From the NCBI GenBank assembly GCA_017051695.1, contig JAFIDK010000005.1, forward strand, positions 310,001 through 374,000: DNA of 64,000 nucleotides, read 5' to 3'. A model generated the notes under the pieces. That model searched no databases. It saw only the letters and a program-made list of their open reading frames with translations, and had not been told where the DNA came from. The DNA is from Algoriphagus aestuarii (GTDB taxonomy: Bacteria; Bacteroidota; Bacteroidia; Cytophagales; Cyclobacteriaceae). Positions 43,352 to 51,813 of this stretch are shown piece after piece (the first letter of the stretch is position 1; every line of letters begins with the position of its first letter). The translations under genes were made by a program, and so were the position numbers.

Positions 43352-44074
43352 ATGAGGAAACCTTCACTCATTCAACTTATATCATTTTTCATCCTTTTTT
43401 CTGTTGGCGCATATGCTGCACAAGCCTATATTCCAGAACTAAAAGAACAATTAAAAGAAACATACACCGCTTTTACAAATAGTCCAAAGCCTGAAGAAAA
43501 GCCTATCCCTATTCAACCTATTACGGTTGAAAAACCAGCTCCTAGAGTAATCCCACCCATACCAGAAGGGTTAATCACGAAAGAATATGATAAGCACTTA
43601 TATGCTGCCGAACACAATGGTTTTGGATTAATTGAGTCAGAAGATCATTTCAAAAGGCTCATTGAAGAGGGAAAATTAGTACTGGTTGATAAGGGAAAAG
43701 GTTATGAAATCATGCCTTTGACTCATAGTCATCCTTACATTACTCCTTATTCTAAAGTCATTCTTGAAGAACTTGGATTGGCATTTCAGGCACTGACAGA
43801 CGATGAAAGTTATTTTACAATAACATCCGTAACCCGCACACCTGATCAACAAAAAAGTTTAAGGAGAAGAAACACCAATGCAACTGAAGGTCTCAGTTCC
43901 CATTCTTTCGGTGTCTCATTTGATATCTCCTACATTCGGCTAAATGGCAAAAAACGCTTTAGTCGTCCACTTCAAAAAAAGATTGAAACCATCCTCAAAG
44001 AATTCGAAAAGTCTGACAAAATCGTGTTTATAAAAGAACGAAAGCAAAGCTGCTACCATGTCACGGTGAGATAA
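43352..44074 (+). CDS. M15-like D,D-carboxypeptidase/DUF5715-type protein
   Basis: 240 residues. N-terminal membrane segment or signal (about 8-25), a Pro/Glu-rich linker (45-75), then a domain with the M15/VanY-type zinc ligands: ITSVTRTPDQQKSL, SSHSFGVSFDISY (His184 and Asp191) and CYHVTVR (His236) at the end. These fit peptidoglycan peptidases of the LAS group and the DUF5715 family. Predicted to act on peptidoglycan stem peptides in the periplasm. Stands alone and ends in a shared terminator. Confidence 0.78.
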   Translation: MRKPSLIQLISFFILFSVGAYAAQAYIPELKEQLKETYTAFTNSPKPEEKPIPIQPITVEKPAPRVIPPIPEGLITKEYDKHLYAAEHNGFGLIESEDHFKRLIEEGKLVLVDKGKGYEIMPLTHSHPYITPYSKVILEELGLAFQALTDDESYFTITSVTRTPDQQKSLRRRNTNATEGLSSHSFGVSFDISYIRLNGKKRFSRPLQKKIETILKEFEKSDKIVFIKERKQSCYHVTVR

Positions 44075-44101
44075 TCCAAAAAAGCTTTGGTATAATTTTC
44101 T

Positions 44102-44140
44102 AAAAAAACCGGGTTTCAATGAATGAAGCCCGGTTTTTTT
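44102..44140. terminator. bidirectional intrinsic terminator
   Basis: Stem of 16 pairs (44102-44117 with 44125-44140, one G-T pair), 7-nt loop, with A-run and T-run at its base. Between the M15-like gene and the convergent kbl. Confidence 0.88.
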
Positions 44141-44179
44141 TGCTTGGTGCAAATGCTTTATTAAAAAGCTTTCCTCCTT

Positions 44180-45376
44180 TTATTGAATCACTCCCAATTC
44201 TTTTCCTACCTCAGTGAATGATTGAATGGCCTGGTCTAAATGAACTTTTTCATGTCCAGCAGAAATCTGTACTCTGATTCTAGCTTGGCCTTTTGGCACT
44301 ACAGGATAATAAAAACCAATCACATAAATCCCCTTCTCCAATAGCTTCTCAGCCATTTTCTGAGATAAGACCGCATCATACAGCATCACTGGGACAATGG
44401 GGTGCGTACCTGGTTTGATATCAAATCCAGCAGCAGTCATTTTTTCACGGAAATACACAGTGTTCTCCTCCAGTTTATCCCTAAGCTCAGTTGTACCAGT
44501 TAAAAGGTCAAATACCGCAATAGACGCCCCAGTGATAGAAGGAGCCAGAGTATTGGAGAAAAGATAAGGTCTGGAGCGCTGACGTAGAAGTTCAATGATT
44601 TCTTTTCTTCCAGAAGTAAAACCACCCGAAGCACCTCCTAGAGCTTTCCCCAAAGTCCCTGTAATGATGTCAATTTTACCCATTACACCGCAATGCTCAT
44701 GCACACCTCTTCCTGTTTTCCCCATAAAACCGGTAGAATGACATTCGTCTGACATCACCAATGCTTCATATTTCTCTGCAAGCTCTACGATTTTATCCAA
44801 CTGCGCAATGGTTCCATCCATTGAGAACACTCCATCCGTGACAATGATCTTTTGTTTTGCCCCTTTTGCATCTGCGTCTTTCAGTTGAGCCTCTAAATCA
44901 GCCATATCATTATGCTGATACCTAAATCTCATTGCCTTGCAAAGTCTGACTCCATCTATAATCGAAGCATGGTTTAGTGCATCTGAAATAATCGCATCTT
45001 CAGGCCCTAAAATCGGTTCAAATACACCACCATTGGCATCAAAAGCTGCTGCATATAAAATGGTATCTTCTGTTCCCAAAAATTCCGAAATCTTTTTTTC
45101 CAGTGATTTATGGATATCCTGGGTTCCGCAAATAAACCGAACGGATGACATTCCGAAACCATGAGAATCAATGGTAGCTTTTGCCGCTTCGATCACTTTA
45201 GGGTGGGAAGAAAGGCCTAGGTAATTGTTCGCACAAAAATTCAACACAGACTTACCTCCGGCAATTGTGATTTCGGCAGATTGAGGGGATGTGATGATCC
45301 TTTCCTTTTTAAAAAGTCCAGCCACTTCAATTCCTTTTAACTCTTCTACCAATTTGGGTTTTAGTCGATCGTACAT
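44180..45376 (-). CDS. kbl: glycine C-acetyltransferase (2-amino-3-ketobutyrate CoA ligase)
   Basis: 398 residues, the family length. PLP enzyme that splits 2-amino-3-ketobutyrate with CoA into glycine and acetyl-CoA. Motifs: [62 protein letters not shown] and the PLP-lysine region [14 protein letters not shown]. It is divergent from tdh, which makes its substrate from threonine, so the two probably respond together in the 150-bp region between them. Confidence 0.95.
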   Translation of the reverse strand: MYDRLKPKLVEELKGIEVAGLFKKERIITSPQSAEITIAGGKSVLNFCANNYLGLSSHPKVIEAAKATIDSHGFGMSSVRFICGTQDIHKSLEKKISEFLGTEDTILYAAAFDANGGVFEPILGPEDAIISDALNHASIIDGVRLCKAMRFRYQHNDMADLEAQLKDADAKGAKQKIIVTDGVFSMDGTIAQLDKIVELAEKYEALVMSDECHSTGFMGKTGRGVHEHCGVMGKIDIITGTLGKALGGASGGFTSGRKEIIELLRQRSRPYLFSNTLAPSITGASIAVFDLLTGTTELRDKLEENTVYFREKMTAAGFDIKPGTHPIVPVMLYDAVLSQKMAEKLLEKGIYVIGFYYPVVPKGQARIRVQISAGHEKVHLDQAIQSFTEVGKELGVIQ

Positions 45377-45453
45377 ATACTTATTAGGATAAATTGTTCA
45401 GTTAGTATCAATAGCCGGCAATCAAAAAAATCTGCAAGACTTTAGATTTTTCT

Positions 45454-45461
45454 TACTTTTG
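45454..45461 (+). promoter_or_regulatory. possible tdh -7 element
   Basis: TACTTTTG fits the Bacteroidota -7 consensus; no good -33 TTG is seen at the right distance. It would give tdh a leader of about 60-70 nt containing the hairpin at 45489-45509. Confidence 0.3.
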
Positions 45462-45488
45462 CCATCGCAATCCCAAATATAAACAAAA

Positions 45489-45509
45489 ACCCAAAGCGCG
45501 GCTTTGGGT
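45489..45509 (+). promoter_or_regulatory. leader hairpin upstream of tdh
   Basis: Perfect 9-bp stem ACCCAAAGC (45489-45497) with GCTTTGGGT (45501-45509), 3-nt loop GCG, followed by GATTTTTG and then the tdh ATG at 45530. It looks like a terminator but sits in the leader, so an attenuator or an mRNA-stabilising hairpin are options. On the other strand it also carries a T-run. Confidence 0.5.
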
Positions 45510-45529
45510 GATTTTTGAAAGAATATACC

Positions 45530-46477
45530 ATGGAAAAAATCCTAGTAATCGGAGCTGCTGGTCAGCTTGGTTCAGAATTGACAAGATCTCTAAGCGAAAT
45601 ATATGGTGGTGAGCAAGTTATCGCTACAGATTTAAATGAATCAGCTCGCTCTAAATTTGATTATTGTCGATTTGAAGTTCTTGATATCATGGATCAAAAC
45701 GCTGCAAAAGATCTTATCAAAAAAGAAAATGTAAAACAGATTTATCATTTAGCCGCAGTTTTATCAGCTACTGGAGAGAAAAACCCTCTTTTTGCTTGGG
45801 ATCTCAATATGAACAGTCTCTTGTTCGTCTTGGAAATGGCCAAGGAGTTTAAACTTGACAAAATATACTGGCCATCCTCCATTGCAGTATTTGGACCAAA
45901 TACTCCAAAAATCAATACTCCTCAATATTGTGTGAAGGAGCCAAACACCGTATATGGCATTTCAAAACAAGCAGGTGAAAGATGGTGTGAATATTATTTC
46001 CAAAAATTCAATGTGGATGTAAGAAGTCTTCGTTACCCGGGACTTATTGGTTATAAATCTCTACCTGGAGGAGGAACTACCGATTATGCGGTGGATATAT
46101 ACCATAAAGCTATTGCAGGGAAGACTTTTTCCTGTTTCCTTCGCGAAGACAGCTATCTACCGATGATGTATATGCCTGATGCAATCAAAGCAACATTGGA
46201 TTTGATGCATGCCCCGAGCGAATCAGTAAAAATCCGATCAAGCTATAATCTTTCAGCCATCAGCTTTGCCCCAAAAGACATATATCAAAGTATTTTAAAG
46301 CATTACCCTTCTTTCAAGATAGAATACAATCCAGACTTTAGACAGGCTATTGCTGACTCCTGGCCTGACAGTATCGATGACTCTTGTGCTCAAAAAGACT
46401 GGAGTTGGAAACCAGACTATGATTTGGACAAAATGACCAAAGACATTTTGGAAAATCTACCGAATTTCAAATTTTAA
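45530..46477 (+). CDS. tdh: L-threonine 3-dehydrogenase, SDR (epimerase-like) type
   Basis: 315 residues from ATG at 45530 (a TTG at 45515 is less likely). NAD-dependent; oxidises threonine to 2-amino-3-ketobutyrate. Extended SDR fold: ILVIGAAGQLGSEL, HLAAVLSATGEKNP, WPSSIAVFGP, YGISKQAGERW with the Tyr-x3-Lys pair, and LRYPGLIGYK. The block TPQYCVKEPNTVYG and the overall length match the short-chain TDH of Flavobacteria and related groups rather than the zinc MDR enzyme of E. coli. Divergent neighbour kbl completes the pathway. Confidence 0.9.
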   Translation: MEKILVIGAAGQLGSELTRSLSEIYGGEQVIATDLNESARSKFDYCRFEVLDIMDQNAAKDLIKKENVKQIYHLAAVLSATGEKNPLFAWDLNMNSLLFVLEMAKEFKLDKIYWPSSIAVFGPNTPKINTPQYCVKEPNTVYGISKQAGERWCEYYFQKFNVDVRSLRYPGLIGYKSLPGGGTTDYAVDIYHKAIAGKTFSCFLREDSYLPMMYMPDAIKATLDLMHAPSESVKIRSSYNLSAISFAPKDIYQSILKHYPSFKIEYNPDFRQAIADSWPDSIDDSCAQKDWSWKPDYDLDKMTKDILENLPNFKF

Positions 46478-46483
46478 AATCTA

Positions 46484-46516
46484 AAAGGCCTGAAAAATTA
46501 AAATTCAGGCCTTTTA
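46484..46516 (+). terminator. tdh terminator
   Basis: Perfect 12-bp stem AAAAGGCCTGAA (46484-46495) with 46505-46516, 9-nt A/T loop, then ATTTTA. Confidence 0.85.
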
Positions 46517-46565
46517 TTTTACTAGACAACACCTAAACAAGTTTGGCTTTGTATCTATCTTGAAT

Positions 46566-49334
46566 ATGGCTATTTTTCAAGTCAGCTTTATTCCCATGTC
46601 AATTAACCGCATAATTCTACTTGTAAGCACCGCCATTTTGTTGGCTTTATTAGGTTTTTACCTTTTTGGAAATAAAAAAGAAGTCGATTACAGTAGTCAG
46701 ATCAAACCGATACTTAATAAACACTGCATCTCCTGCCATGGAGGAGTAAAAAAAAGCGGTGGATTTAGTGTTTTATTTAAAGAAGAAGCCCTAGCCATCA
46801 CTGAGTCAGGCCATCCTGCTATCATCCCGGGAGATCCCGAAAACAGTGAAATGATCAAAAGGCTCACGGAAACTGATCCGGAGCTCAGAATGCCTTACGA
46901 AAAAGCGCCTCTCTCTGAAGAAGAGATAGATCTGCTAAAAACCTGGATCAAGCAAGGTGCTAAATGGGGAAAACACTGGGCATACGAACCCCTACAGGAA
47001 CCTAGCTCCGAGGACATCAAACTGGCGGCAGGTATTAATTCTGAAAATCCCATCAATCACAAAAATCCAATCGACTTATTTGTCGAAAAAAAACTTGAAG
47101 AGCTCAACCTTGATTTTTCACCGGAAGAAAATCCAAACAAACTTTTACGGAGAGTTTCCTTAGACATTACAGGTCTCCCTCCTTCTGATTCATTGGTTAC
47201 TCTTTATGAAAATGGAAAAATAACCTACGAAGACGCAGTTGATTTTTTATTGGGAGAACCAACCTATGGTGAAAACTGGGCGAGTTGGTGGCTAGACCTA
47301 GCAAGATACGCCGACACCAAAGGATACGAACGTGATGTATCCAGAACACTTTGGCCATTTCGGGATTATGTCATCAATTCATTTAATAAAGACAAGCCGT
47401 TTGATGAGTTTACAGTCGAGCAATTAGCTGGCGATTTACTTCCGGGTCCAACTCAGGAACAGTTAACAGCGACAGCTTTTCATCGCAACACCATGAACAA
47501 TGATGAGGGAGGGACACAGGATGAGGAATTTAGGGTTTCTGCAGTTCTGGACCGCTTAAATACCACCTACGAAGTTTGGCAAAGTACTACCATGGCATGC
47601 GTTCAATGTCATAGTCATCCATATGACCCCATCCGTCACGAAGAGTTTTATGAATCTGCGGCATTTTTCAATAATACCAGAGACGAAGACACACATGACG
47701 AAGAGCCCAAGTTGAGGTTTTATTCTGATGCAGACCAGAAAGAAATCAATTCAATTATCGACTGGGTAAAAGAAAATAAAGGTACAGAGGCGGCAAAAAA
47801 GAGAAAGGATTTTTTGACATTTTTTGAACCTAAATATGAGGCACACATCGCTACGGACTTTGATAAAGCTGAACTAATCGACACCAAATGGCTAGGAATG
47901 TGGCCTGGAGGATCAGCCTTTTTAAGAAATATAGACACGCAGGGTTCAGATCAGATGTTGATGAACTATGGATCGGGAATTGATGGAAGCCAGATAACTA
48001 TCCAAAAAGATGGGCCTGATGGGGAGATTCTTTCACGATTTATTATCAACAAAACCAAAGGAGACGAAATCCATGCATTTCCATTTAAAGAAATCCAAGG
48101 CAAAAATGACCTTTACATTTCTGTCATCAGCCCGAAAGCCAAACCACAGCAAAATACTTCTAAAATTATTTGGTTTGCATTCGTACCTACCCTCCCTGGG
48201 AAAGAAAAACCGGAATTTCAAGCTGTTCAGAACTCTTGGGAAAACATCCTCAAATTCAATGGCACCAAACTTCCCATTCTTATAGAGAACCCTGAATATA
48301 TGAAAAGGGAAACGAGGGTATTTGAAAGAGGAAATTGGCTGGTTTTAGGCGATAAAGTTTCTCCAGACGTCCCTAGCGAATTAAATCCATGGAAACCGGA
48401 ATGGCCAAGAAATAGATTGGGATTTGCATATTGGTTAACCGACAAAGAAAATCCTTTGACAGCTCGTACCTTGGTAAATAGGATTTGGGGGCAGCTTTTT
48501 GGGAGAGGTTTGGTAAGCACCCTAGAGGACATGGGAACCCAATCCGATCCACCATCTCATCCTGAGCTCTTGGATTATTTATCTTGGGAATCCATGAATA
48601 GCTACGATTGGAGCATTAAACAATTGATCCGACAAATTGTAACCTCAAAAACCTATAGGCAAAGTTCAGTCGTTTCCCCAGAACTTTACAGCTTGGATCC
48701 TCAAAACAAATGGTATGCTAGGGGCCCAAGAGTTAGGCTTAGTGCAGAGCAGATAAGGGACCAGGCATTGGCGGTTTCAGATTTATTATCAGATAAGATG
48801 TTTGGCCCAAGTGTAAAACCAGCTCAACCTGAAGGAATCTGGCAAACTGTCTACAATGGGGAATCTTGGACCGAAGCAGAAGGGGAAGATAAATATCGTC
48901 GTGGATTGTATACTTTTCTTAAAAGAACCAGTCCCTACCCTTCATTTATCACATTTGATGCCGGTAGCCGGGAAGTTTGTCTAAGCAAAAGAATTGTGAC
49001 CAACACCCCTCTTCAGGCATTGGTCACGCTCAATGATCCTGTATTTCTGGAAGCAGCATCACATTTAGGCAATTTAATGGCAAAAGCCCACGATGATCCT
49101 TCCCAAGCGATAGCATTTGGGTATCAAAAATTAATGTTGACGCAAATTTCTGACAGCAAACTGGAAGCTCTGACAGGTTTGTATCAAAGCTCCTATACTG
49201 AATTTGGAAAAGATAGCACTGCTATGGCGTCCTATTTTAAAATCCAAAATGTAACACCGACTCCGGAACTTGCTGCTATGACTGTGGTGGCCAATGCTCT
49301 ATTGAATTTGGATGAATTCCTAACCAAACCTTAA
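46566..49334 (+). CDS. PSD1-type c-cytochrome protein (DUF1549/DUF1553)
   Basis: About 922 residues from ATG 46566 (46596 is an equally good start, directly before the membrane helix; a TTG at 46560 is unlikely). One N-terminal membrane anchor, then a PSCyt1 cytochrome c domain with CISCH at 54-58, DUF1549 with WASWWLDLARYADTKGYERD and a second CVQCH at 345-349, and DUF1553 near the C-terminus (RLGFAYWLTDKENPLTARTLVNRIW, NTPLQALVTLNDPVF). Periplasmic, heme-binding by motif. The family is frequent in Planctomycetes and Bacteroidota beside DUF1501 and sugar enzymes; its reaction is unknown, probably oxidative. Confidence 0.88.
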   Translation: MAIFQVSFIPMSINRIILLVSTAILLALLGFYLFGNKKEVDYSSQIKPILNKHCISCHGGVKKSGGFSVLFKEEALAITESGHPAIIPGDPENSEMIKRLTETDPELRMPYEKAPLSEEEIDLLKTWIKQGAKWGKHWAYEPLQEPSSEDIKLAAGINSENPINHKNPIDLFVEKKLEELNLDFSPEENPNKLLRRVSLDITGLPPSDSLVTLYENGKITYEDAVDFLLGEPTYGENWASWWLDLARYADTKGYERDVSRTLWPFRDYVINSFNKDKPFDEFTVEQLAGDLLPGPTQEQLTATAFHRNTMNNDEGGTQDEEFRVSAVLDRLNTTYEVWQSTTMACVQCHSHPYDPIRHEEFYESAAFFNNTRDEDTHDEEPKLRFYSDADQKEINSIIDWVKENKGTEAAKKRKDFLTFFEPKYEAHIATDFDKAELIDTKWLGMWPGGSAFLRNIDTQGSDQMLMNYGSGIDGSQITIQKDGPDGEILSRFIINKTKGDEIHAFPFKEIQGKNDLYISVISPKAKPQQNTSKIIWFAFVPTLPGKEKPEFQAVQNSWENILKFNGTKLPILIENPEYMKRETRVFERGNWLVLGDKVSPDVPSELNPWKPEWPRNRLGFAYWLTDKENPLTARTLVNRIWGQLFGRGLVSTLEDMGTQSDPPSHPELLDYLSWESMNSYDWSIKQLIRQIVTSKTYRQSSVVSPELYSLDPQNKWYARGPRVRLSAEQIRDQALAVSDLLSDKMFGPSVKPAQPEGIWQTVYNGESWTEAEGEDKYRRGLYTFLKRTSPYPSFITFDAGSREVCLSKRIVTNTPLQALVTLNDPVFLEAASHLGNLMAKAHDDPSQAIAFGYQKLMLTQISDSKLEALTGLYQSSYTEFGKDSTAMASYFKIQNVTPTPELAAMTVVANALLNLDEFLTKP

Positions 49335-49335
49335 A

Positions 49336-49422
49336 ATGAAATCAAACATGAATAAAGAGACGCCCTTAGAAAGGTTTAAACTCCATGTTAGATTATATGA
49401 GGTCATAAAAAGAAAAGTTTAA
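49336..49422 (+). CDS. possible 28-residue peptide in the PSD operon
   Basis: ATG at 49336, one base after the preceding stop codon, TAA at 49420-49422, four bases before the next gene's ATG. The peptide is basic and amphipathic-looking (MNKETPLERFKLHVRLYEV... from its second ATG). Position between two operon genes with no wasted space is what makes it believable; no homologue is known to me, so it may be only a spacer that happens to be open. Confidence 0.35.
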   Translation: MKSNMNKETPLERFKLHVRLYEVIKRKV

Positions 49423-49426
49423 TCCC

Positions 49427-50935
49427 ATGAAAAAAGTAGAAAAGTTGATCAATGAGCTGACCCAGCAAAAGCTGGAAAGGCAAACCAGACGACATTTCCT
49501 CATGGATTGTGTCAGTAAAATGGGAGGTCTTGCTTTGGCACCTTTGATGTTGGGTTGTGATTCTGGATCATCCTCAAAAGCATCAGCAGGACTTAATTTA
49601 AGTCAGCGTGATTTAAATCCTTTGGCACCTTTACCTCCTCCATTTACTGGAAAAGCAAAATCGATCATTTACCTCCATATGGCTGGAGCTCCTTCCCAAT
49701 TGGAGCTATTTGATTTCAAACCTGAGCTCGCAAAATACCATAATCAACCCTGCCCAGAATCATTATTGGAAGGTAGAAAATTCGCTTTTATCCGGGGTGT
49801 TCCAAATTTACTTGGTCCTCAGGCCAACTTTGCTCAGCATGGAGAATCCGGAGCTTGGGTATCTGATTTTTTACCACATTTTTCAAAAGTGGTTGATGAA
49901 GTTGCCTTTTTGAAAGCTGTCCATACCGATCAGTTTAATCATGGACCTGCCCAATTGTTTATGCAAACAGGAAGTCCCAGACTCGGAAGGCCAAGTTTGG
50001 GTAGCTGGGTTACTTATGGCTTAGGTACTGAGAATCAAAATCTACCAGGATTTGTGGTTTTGACATCAGGTGGAAAAACCCCTGATGCGGGAAAAAGTGT
50101 CTGGGGAAGCGGGTTTCTTCCTTCGGTATACCAAGGTGTACAATGTCGGTCAAAAGGAGATCCCGTCCTTTACCTTCAGGATCCGGATGGCATGTCCAGA
50201 GACATGAAGAAAAATCTGATTTCTGCGATCAACACAGTCAATAAAAGTGAATTTGACCAGTATGGAGACCCTGAAATATTGGCCCGAATCAATCAATATG
50301 AAATGGCTTACCGGATGCAGATCGAAGTCCCAGAAGTCATGAACATCAACGATGAACCTGATTATATCCATGAACTCTACGGGACCAAACCAGGGTCAGA
50401 ATCCTTTGCCAATAATTGTCTTCTTGCAAGAAAATTGGTAGAAAAAGGAGTTCGTTTCGTGCAGTTGTATGATTGGGGATGGGATACCCATGGCACTGAT
50501 CATGATGGATCTATCGATATGGGACTGAGAAATAAATGCCGTGAAATAGATCGCCCAATGTCCGCGCTTCTACTTGACCTGAAACAAAGAGGATTGTTGG
50601 AAGACACCTTGGTGGTTTGGGGCGGTGAGTTTGGCAGAACACCGATGCAGGAAAACAGAGAAGGTAAAACCCAAAGCTTTTTAGGACGGGACCACCATGG
50701 AGATGCATTTACGATGTGGATGGCAGGCGGTGGAATCAAAAAAGGTGCAAGTTATGGTTTGACTGATGACTTTGGCTTTTCGGGAATTGGCGAACAAGTT
50801 TCTGTGCATGACATCCATGCCACAATACTCCATTTAATGGGCTTTGATCATGAACAATTTACTTATGAATTTCAAGGCAGACCTTTTAGATTGACAGATG
50901 TAGAAGGCGAATTAATCAGGAAAATATTAGCTTAA
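49427..50935 (+). CDS. DUF1501 protein, Tat-exported
   Basis: 502 residues. Tat-like signal displaced inward (RRHFLMDCVSKMGGLALAPLML near 22-43). DUF1501 (PF07394), an alkaline-phosphatase/sulfatase superfamily relative: SIIYLHMAGAPSQLELFDFKP, HGESGAWVSDFLPH, LPGFVVLTSGG, VQLYDWGWDTHGTDHDG, VVWGGEFGRTPM and GRDHHGDAFTMWMAGGGIKKG with the late His cluster. Almost always paired with DUF1549/DUF1553 cytochrome proteins, as here. Reaction unproven. The next gene begins 2 bp after its stop. Confidence 0.88.
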   Translation: MKKVEKLINELTQQKLERQTRRHFLMDCVSKMGGLALAPLMLGCDSGSSSKASAGLNLSQRDLNPLAPLPPPFTGKAKSIIYLHMAGAPSQLELFDFKPELAKYHNQPCPESLLEGRKFAFIRGVPNLLGPQANFAQHGESGAWVSDFLPHFSKVVDEVAFLKAVHTDQFNHGPAQLFMQTGSPRLGRPSLGSWVTYGLGTENQNLPGFVVLTSGGKTPDAGKSVWGSGFLPSVYQGVQCRSKGDPVLYLQDPDGMSRDMKKNLISAINTVNKSEFDQYGDPEILARINQYEMAYRMQIEVPEVMNINDEPDYIHELYGTKPGSESFANNCLLARKLVEKGVRFVQLYDWGWDTHGTDHDGSIDMGLRNKCREIDRPMSALLLDLKQRGLLEDTLVVWGGEFGRTPMQENREGKTQSFLGRDHHGDAFTMWMAGGGIKKGASYGLTDDFGFSGIGEQVSVHDIHATILHLMGFDHEQFTYEFQGRPFRLTDVEGELIRKILA

Positions 50936-50937
50936 CC

Positions 50938-51813
50938 ATGCGACCAATATTAAAACCGCTTTTTCTCCTAGGCCTCCTTTTGCTGCCTTTGACGATTTTG
51001 GCACAAAAGCAATTGCTGTTTTTCCAGACTGATTGGGGAAATCAACTATCTCTGGATGAGTTTTTGCAAAAAGTAAAAAAAGACGGGTACGATGGGATTG
51101 AAGTTTGGATGCCAGGCTCCAATGATGCCAAAGAAAATCTAAAATCCGGACTCCAAAAATATGATTTAAAAGTCATCTTCCTACACGGAACCAACCGAGG
51201 ATTACCTTTCAAGGAAGCCCTAAAAAGTTATGAAAAAGGACTAAAAGAAGTTTTATCCTGGAACCCAGTAAAGGTTAATAATCATACAGGAAATGATTTT
51301 TGGTCGGAGGATGAAAACCTGGAATTCATCAAAATAGCAGATCGACTTTCGAAAGAATCAGGCATTGCTGTGATACATGAGACACATCGGGGAAGATTCT
51401 CAAACACCTTACCTGCTGCAGTTTCGATGCTTGAGCGATTTCCCGATATAAAATACACACTGGATATCAGCCATTGGATGGTAGTTCATGAGCGATTGCT
51501 AACAAAAGAAGATCAAAATCTACAAAGAATCTTTCCGGCAGTTCAACACATCCATGCCAGGATAGGATTTGCAGAAGGCCCACAAGTAAATAATCCAGCT
51601 GCACCGGAATGGAAAAATGAATTGGAAGCTCACCTGGATATTTGGGAAGAAATTATCCGGAATTCCAAAGAAGAGGTCTTTACAATTACAACAGAATTTG
51701 GGCCTCCCCCCTACTTACCAACGATTCCCTTTACGGATAAGCCCATCGCCGACCAGTGGGAAGCTAATGTTTACATCAAGAAAGCAATCAAAGAAAGATT
51801 CCAGAATGATTGA
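50938..51813 (+). CDS. secreted sugar phosphate isomerase/epimerase-like TIM barrel
   Basis: 291 residues with a signal peptide (about 1-22, ending TILAQK). A xylose-isomerase-like TIM barrel (AP_endonuc_2, PF01261): KKDGYDGIEVWMPG, KVIFLHGTNRG, VKVNNHTGNDFW, AVIHETHRGRFSNT, YTLDISHWMVVHE, VQHIHARIGF and ITTEFGPPPY hold the metal-binding acids and histidines. Export of such an enzyme is typical for the polysaccharide-related gene clusters of this phylum. Overlaps the next gene by 8 bp. Confidence 0.82.
   Translation: MRPILKPLFLLGLLLLPLTILAQKQLLFFQTDWGNQLSLDEFLQKVKKDGYDGIEVWMPGSNDAKENLKSGLQKYDLKVIFLHGTNRGLPFKEALKSYEKGLKEVLSWNPVKVNNHTGNDFWSEDENLEFIKIADRLSKESGIAVIHETHRGRFSNTLPAAVSMLERFPDIKYTLDISHWMVVHERLLTKEDQNLQRIFPAVQHIHARIGFAEGPQVNNPAAPEWKNELEAHLDIWEEIIRNSKEEVFTITTEFGPPPYLPTIPFTDKPIADQWEANVYIKKAIKERFQND

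Noticed and set aside
51617-51805. 63-codon N-terminal extension of the DUF2231-cytochrome protein
   Set aside because: Lies inside the isomerase gene in another frame, has no membrane or domain character; the ATG at 51806 overlaps the isomerase stop and begins the first membrane helix.
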